Origin: Gemmatimonadales bacterium
Lineage (GTDB): Bacteria; Gemmatimonadota; Gemmatimonadetes; Gemmatimonadales; GWC2-71-9
DNA length: 35,088 nt
Direction of reading: 5' to 3'
Assembly: GCA_025937755.1 (NCBI GenBank)
Contig: JAICQR010000011.1
Coordinates: 1-35,088, forward strand
The notes below the pieces were generated by a model that was given only the letters and a program-made list of their open reading frames with translations, did no database searches and was not told where the DNA came from. This document shows positions 31,619-35,088 of this stretch, piece after piece; within the stretch, counting starts at the first letter, position 1; each line of letters starts with the position of its first letter. A program made the position numbers and the translations under genes.

Positions 31619-32845
31619 TCACTCAAGTAAATGCACAAACAGGCCCGACCTCAGCTTCGGCTCGAACCACGTGCTCTTCGGCGGCATCACTTCGCCGGCA
31701 TCGGATACCGCCAGCAGCTGATCCAGGCTGGTCGGGTGCATCGAGAAGCCGATCGCGTGGTCGCCCGATTTCACCCGGCGCTCAAGCTCGGCCGTGCCGC
31801 GAATGCCGCCCACGAACTCGATCCGCGGATCGGTGCGGGGATCGCCCACGCCCAGGATCGGCGTCAACACCCGGTCCTGCAGCAGGCTCACGTCCAGCGA
31901 ACCGATCACATCCGTGTCGTCGATCGACGCAAGGTCGAACGTCAGCCGGTGCCACTTTCCATCGAGGAAGACGCAGACGCTGCCGGGACCCGGCGGCTCC
32001 GGCTGCCTGGTCTCGGAGAGTTCACCCACGTCCGCCAGCCGTGCCAGCACCTCGGCCGCCGTTTGGCCATTGAGGTCCCGCACCAGGCGGTTGTAGGGAA
32101 GAATGCGCAGCTGGTCGGAAGGAAACAGCACCGCCAGGAACCAGTTGTACTCCTCGCCGCCGTGATGGCCCGGGTTGGCCTCGCGCCGCTCCCTGGCCGC
32201 CCGCGACGCGCTGGCACAGCGATGATGACCATCCGCAACATAGCTCACCGGGACGGTGCCGAAGTGCTGGCTCCACGGATGGGTGTCCATCACCCGCCAC
32301 ACCGTGTGCCGCACTTCGTCACTGGCCGTGAAATCGTATACCGGATCCTGGCGGGTAATCTGGTCCGTCAGGCGATCGATCTCCGGCCGCCCCCGGTAGG
32401 TCAGGATGACCGGCTCGGCGTGGGCATTGAGCGTCAGCACATGCCGGGTCCGGTCGTCTTCCTTGTCTGGCCGGGTCTTCTCGTGCTTGAGGATGACATT
32501 GTTGTCGTAATCATCCACGTGCACGCAGGCGACCAGGCCGGTCTGGACCTGGTCACCCATGATCAGGCGATACAGGAACAGCGATGGCTCCTCGTCCTGT
32601 ACCAGCACGCCCTCGCGCATGAGGCGGTCGAGCGCTTCGCGGGCACCCGCGTAGACTCGCGGATCGTGTGGGTCGGTGTCGTCCGGGAGGTCGATGTCGG
32701 ATCGGCCGACGTGGAGAAAGCTGCGGGGGTTGCCGCGGGCCAGCTCGGCGGCTTCGGCTCGGCTCACTACGTCGTACGGCACGGCTGCGACATCGGCCGC
32801 CATCTCGGGCGCCGGCCGTACCGCCCGAAAAGGTTGCAGTCGCAT
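31619..32845 (-). CDS. DUF1015 family protein, first gene of the serine operon
   Basis: A 408-residue protein. The ATG at 32845 has GGAGG 3 bases upstream and gives the usual N-terminus MRLQPFRAVRP. Family landmarks are AAVPYDVVSRAEA near 20, GNPRSFLHV at 38-46, ILKHEKTRPDKEDDR at 118-132 and YVADGHHRCASA at 202-213. DUF1015 genes often accompany serA and serC in other bacteria, but the activity is not established to my knowledge. The DGHHR motif resembles that of ParB/sulfiredoxin-fold serine kinases, so a role on serine or phosphoserine is plausible (inference). It lies 9 bases before serA and is divergent from the GYF_2-like gene. Confidence 0.9.
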   Translation of the reverse strand: MRLQPFRAVRPAPEMAADVAAVPYDVVSRAEAAELARGNPRSFLHVGRSDIDLPDDTDPHDPRVYAGAREALDRLMREGVLVQDEEPSLFLYRLIMGDQVQTGLVACVHVDDYDNNVILKHEKTRPDKEDDRTRHVLTLNAHAEPVILTYRGRPEIDRLTDQITRQDPVYDFTASDEVRHTVWRVMDTHPWSQHFGTVPVSYVADGHHRCASASRAARERREANPGHHGGEEYNWFLAVLFPSDQLRILPYNRLVRDLNGQTAAEVLARLADVGELSETRQPEPPGPGSVCVFLDGKWHRLTFDLASIDDTDVIGSLDVSLLQDRVLTPILGVGDPRTDPRIEFVGGIRGTAELERRVKSGDHAIGFSMHPTSLDQLLAVSDAGEVMPPKSTWFEPKLRSGLFVHLLE

Positions 32846-32848
32846 GGG

Positions 32849-32853
32849 CCTCC
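32849..32853 (-). promoter_or_regulatory. Shine-Dalgarno GGAGG of the DUF1015 gene
   Basis: GGAGG on the minus strand, 3 bases before ATG 32845. It supports a start 79 codons inside the longest open frame. Confidence 0.65.
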
Positions 32854-32924
32854 GAAACGGGAAACACGGGCTGAATCGCCCGCATCTTATCGGATGGACC
32901 GGCGCGGCGAAAGGGGAGATTGTG

Positions 32925-32930
32925 TAGTTT
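32925..32930 (+). promoter_or_regulatory. putative -10 element TAGTTT of a leaderless transcript
   Basis: TAGTTT ends 5 bases before the ATG at 32936. A purine run (AAGGGGAG) is also present but about 17 bases before the ATG, too far to act as a normal Shine-Dalgarno site. Confidence 0.45.
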
Positions 32931-32935
32931 CGGAC

Positions 32936-34315
32936 ATGTACCGAATTCGCCTCCCTTCCGGTACCGAACAGATCTACACCTCGATCCAGGAACTCGCCGA
33001 CGCGGTGCGGCAGGGGGCCGTGGGTCGTGACGCCTCGATCTTCCACCGGCGCACCGGCCAGTGGTTGCCGCTCGAGAGTCACCCCTACTTCGCCTACGCG
33101 TCATCCGACGCGGCTGACAGCGACAAGAAGCCCCCGGAAGACAGCGCAGCCGATCCCTGGTCCACCGAGACCGACCAGTCGTCGGCCGCTCCGCCTGCCC
33201 CGGCCGCTCCACCCGAACCACCCCGGCCGCCGGCCCAGCCCGAGCCCCGGATCTCGACCATCGGCCCGATGCCGCCCCGGCCCATCAAGCCGGATTTCAC
33301 GCCGCCGGTGGTCGAGCCGGTCATTCGACCCGAACCGCCCTCGCGCATCGCCCCGCTCGGGCCGATTCCACCTCGGTCGGAGCCCCCCAGGCTGGTACAC
33401 GAGCCGATCGCACCGACTCCGATGAAGGTGGAGCCGTTGCCGGCGGCACCGCCAACCGAACCCGAGCCCCGGCGCCGCCGAGGCCGGACGGCGCGCGACT
33501 ACACAGCTTCAGCCGAACCGCTGTCGGTGTCACCGCCTCGCGGGCGACGGACCGGCATGTGGATCCTGCTCATCGTGATCCTGGGATCGGCCGTGGGGTT
33601 GCTGATTGGCCAGAAGTTGCTGCTGCCGGGCGGGCCGACCGAAGTGGTTCCGGCGGACGACGCGACTGCGCCGGTCCGGGTGCCCAACCTGCGGGGGCCG
33701 GTGCCCGATCGCCCCCAGGCCCAAGGCGTCGATCCCACCGCACCGGTGGGAGTCGAAGCGCTCATCGACCGGAGGGCGAACGCCTTCGAGGCTGCCCGGG
33801 CCAATCTCCGCAACATGCTCGACGAAGCCGGCCTTGCCACCATTCTGAACGTCCGATCATACACCTCGCCCGATGGCGCTCAGGCGGCCCGGCGCAATAT
33901 CGCGGCGTCGCTGAACGTGATTGGTCAGTTCCGCCGGCGAGAGGTCATGATCGAGCAGGCATATGAGGACTCGGCCCGCTTCCAGACCGAACGCGCGGGC
34001 TGGAGCCGGCAGGCAATCGAACGCTGGGACAACCGCCCAGTGGTTCGCGAGCCCTATGCTTCAGCCAACCTCGCCGAGTCGCTCCTGGCCGATGCCGACA
34101 GTCTGCTGGCGATCCTGACCGCCACCGAAGAGGGCTGGGGCATCCAGGGCGAGACGCTGGTGTTCGGGGACCCGGCCCGCGCCGCCGCCTGGCGCGCCCA
34201 GCGTGATCGGATCCGGCTGCAGGCCGGCGAGCCGGTCAACGATCCCGCGGGACGGCCGACACTGTCGCCCGTGCGTGCGGCGGTGGAGCCGGAGGCGCTG
34301 CCGACGGCGCGGTGA
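32936..34315 (+). CDS. proline-rich single-pass membrane protein with GYF_2-like N-terminus
   Basis: A 459-residue protein. Residues 1-55 (MYRIRLPSGTEQIYTSIQEL, then VGRDASIFHRRTGQWLPL) look like a GYF_2/DUF4339-type or related small domain that reports on a protein partner. A long Pro-rich, low-complexity linker (about 70-200) and a basic stretch precede one membrane helix (about 206-230, MWILLIVILGSAVGLLIG). The C-terminal 230 residues are then outside the cytoplasm and helical (ANAFEAARANLRNMLDEAG, then ARFQTERAGWSRQAIERW). The function is unknown. The frame continues far upstream, but that part lies opposite the DUF1015 gene; ATG 32936 fits the domain and the -10 spacing. Eight-base repeats start at its TGA. 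Confidence 0.8.
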   Translation: MYRIRLPSGTEQIYTSIQELADAVRQGAVGRDASIFHRRTGQWLPLESHPYFAYASSDAADSDKKPPEDSAADPWSTETDQSSAAPPAPAAPPEPPRPPAQPEPRISTIGPMPPRPIKPDFTPPVVEPVIRPEPPSRIAPLGPIPPRSEPPRLVHEPIAPTPMKVEPLPAAPPTEPEPRRRRGRTARDYTASAEPLSVSPPRGRRTGMWILLIVILGSAVGLLIGQKLLLPGGPTEVVPADDATAPVRVPNLRGPVPDRPQAQGVDPTAPVGVEALIDRRANAFEAARANLRNMLDEAGLATILNVRSYTSPDGAQAARRNIAASLNVIGQFRRREVMIEQAYEDSARFQTERAGWSRQAIERWDNRPVVREPYASANLAESLLADADSLLAILTATEEGWGIQGETLVFGDPARAAAWRAQRDRIRLQAGEPVNDPAGRPTLSPVRAAVEPEALPTAR

Positions 34316-34425
34316 GGCGGTAAGGCGGTAAGGCGGTAAGGCGGTGAGCCTGTGGGACGAAGATCGAGGCGCAATGCAGCGATACCCGTTACGCACACGT
34401 ACCGCCCTACCGCCCTACCGCCTTA
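34313..34425. terminator. paired 8-base repeat arrays forming inverted arms
   Basis: On the plus strand the TGA of the upstream gene opens TGAGGCGG, followed by TAAGGCGG at 34321, 34329 and 34337. On the minus strand the TAA of the MATE gene opens TAAGGCGG, followed by TAGGGCGG twice (34417-34402). The two arrays are complementary and about 57 bases apart, so transcripts from either side that cross both could fold into a strong hairpin. A bidirectional terminator is likely by position. The stretch between the arms holds no gene. Confidence 0.65.
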
Positions 34426-35088
34426 CCGTTCTATCACCACCCGCTGGATTTCCCGCCGTAGCCGATTCCGCGCTCGCGCCAGCAGCAGCAGTCCGACCAC
34501 CACCAGCCCCACCACCAAGCCCCACCAGAGACCGCGCGGGCCCAGCTCGGTGCGGAATCCCAGGTAGAGACTGATAGGCAACCCCACCAGCCAGAAACCC
34601 ACCAGCCCCATCACCATGGGGAAACGGGTGTCGGCCATGCCGCGCAGGATTCCCGACGACACTACCTGCAGGCCGTCGAACACCTGGAACACACCCGCCA
34701 GCGGAAGCAGCGTCACCGCCAGCGCGAGCACTGCCGGGTCGGTGGTGTACACCCGGGCGAACAGGCCGGGGATGAACGTGAACAGCATCGCGGTGGATAC
34801 CATGAAGCCGACGCCGACGAACAGCGCCGAGTTTGCTGAGCGGCGGGCGCGCTCCATGGCGCCCTCGCCTATCGCGCGGCCGACCAGCACCGAGGCGGCA
34901 ACACCCACACCCAGCGGCACCATGAACGTGAGCGACGCGAGGTTGAGCGCGATCTGGTGCGCCGCTACGGCCGGCGTGCCGAACTGACCCATCAGCAGGC
35001 CGACGCCACCGAAGACCCCGAACTCCAGCTGCATGTGAATTCCGATCGGTGCCCCGATCGCGAGCATGCGTCCCAGCGGAGCGAGGTC
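34423..35088 (-). CDS. MATE family efflux transporter (C-terminal part, 5' end outside window)
   Basis: The last 221 codons of a gene that continues beyond the window; the ATG at 35067 is internal. The visible part has six or so membrane helices and MATE-type segments: PLGRMLAIGAPIGIHMQLEFGVF, FGTPAVAAHQIALNLASLTFMVPLGVGVAASVLVGRAIG and DGLQVVSSGILRGMADTRFPMVMGLVGFWLVGLPI. These proteins export drugs or metabolites in exchange for Na+ or H+ across the inner membrane. The NorM branch is the closest by eye. It ends VVIER with TAA inside an 8-base repeat. Confidence 0.92.
   Translation of the reverse strand, partial: DLAPLGRMLAIGAPIGIHMQLEFGVFGGVGLLMGQFGTPAVAAHQIALNLASLTFMVPLGVGVAASVLVGRAIGEGAMERARRSANSALFVGVGFMVSTAMLFTFIPGLFARVYTTDPAVLALAVTLLPLAGVFQVFDGLQVVSSGILRGMADTRFPMVMGLVGFWLVGLPISLYLGFRTELGPRGLWWGLVVGLVVVGLLLLARARNRLRREIQRVVIER

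Noticed and set aside
31631-32935. Upstream extension of the GYF_2-like gene frame
   Set aside because: It lies opposite the DUF1015 gene. The ATG at 32936 fits the domain start and has a promoter-like element just before it.

Overview
The window is a dense, high-GC chromosomal segment from a diderm bacterium. A DUF5916-type outer-membrane barrel, a DUF3187-type barrel, ECF sigma/anti-sigma control and several Gemmatimonadota-flavoured hypothetical proteins make Gemmatimonadota the most likely phylum; this is inference from gene content. No rRNA, tRNA, CRISPR, insertion sequence or phage gene was seen. Coding density is very high, no gap exceeds about 220 bases, and both window ends cut through genes.

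Layout. 1-5.1 kb: 3' part of the DUF5916 protein, a conserved four-helix membrane protein, a FabH-like ketoacyl synthase, a small membrane protein, a YggX-like Fe(2+)-trafficking protein with two CxxC pairs, and a DUF3187 barrel. 5.2-7.2 kb (minus): ECF sigma factor, zinc-binding anti-sigma factor and a secreted PDZ protein in one operon. 7.3-8.4 kb: a ferritin-like/VIT1 fusion metal transporter. 8.6-12.6 kb (minus): leuS-prfC. 12.7-14.9 kb: a sensorless methyl-accepting protein and an M48 metalloprotease. 14.9-17.1 kb (minus): trypsin-like protease coupled to an FHA-membrane protein.

17.2-24.9 kb (plus) is the centrepiece: a six-gene, mostly translationally coupled unit holding an alpha/beta hydrolase, a DUF4031-like small protein, isoaspartyl dipeptidase (iadA), cyanophycinase (cphB), cyanophycin synthetase (cphA) and a second Mur-ligase-only CphA relative. 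It encodes synthesis of the Asp-Arg storage polymer and its breakdown to free amino acids. 24.9-28.3 kb: an L,D-transpeptidase and an O-antigen-ligase-family protein, divergently transcribed. 28.4-32.8 kb (minus): a serine-biosynthesis operon DUF1015-serA-serC-sseA. 32.9-35.1 kb: a GYF_2-like, proline-rich single-pass protein and the 3' part of a MATE transporter.

Two sequence-level patterns recur. (1) Many transcription-unit starts have a TANNTT hexamer 5-8 bases before the start codon and no Shine-Dalgarno sequence, which suggests leaderless transcripts; other genes have clear GGAGG-type sites or overlap the preceding stop codon. (2) At the ends of transcription units, short tandem repeats of 7-9 bases begin at or next to the stop codon, often carry further stop codons in all frames, and in convergent pairs appear from both sides as inverted arms.
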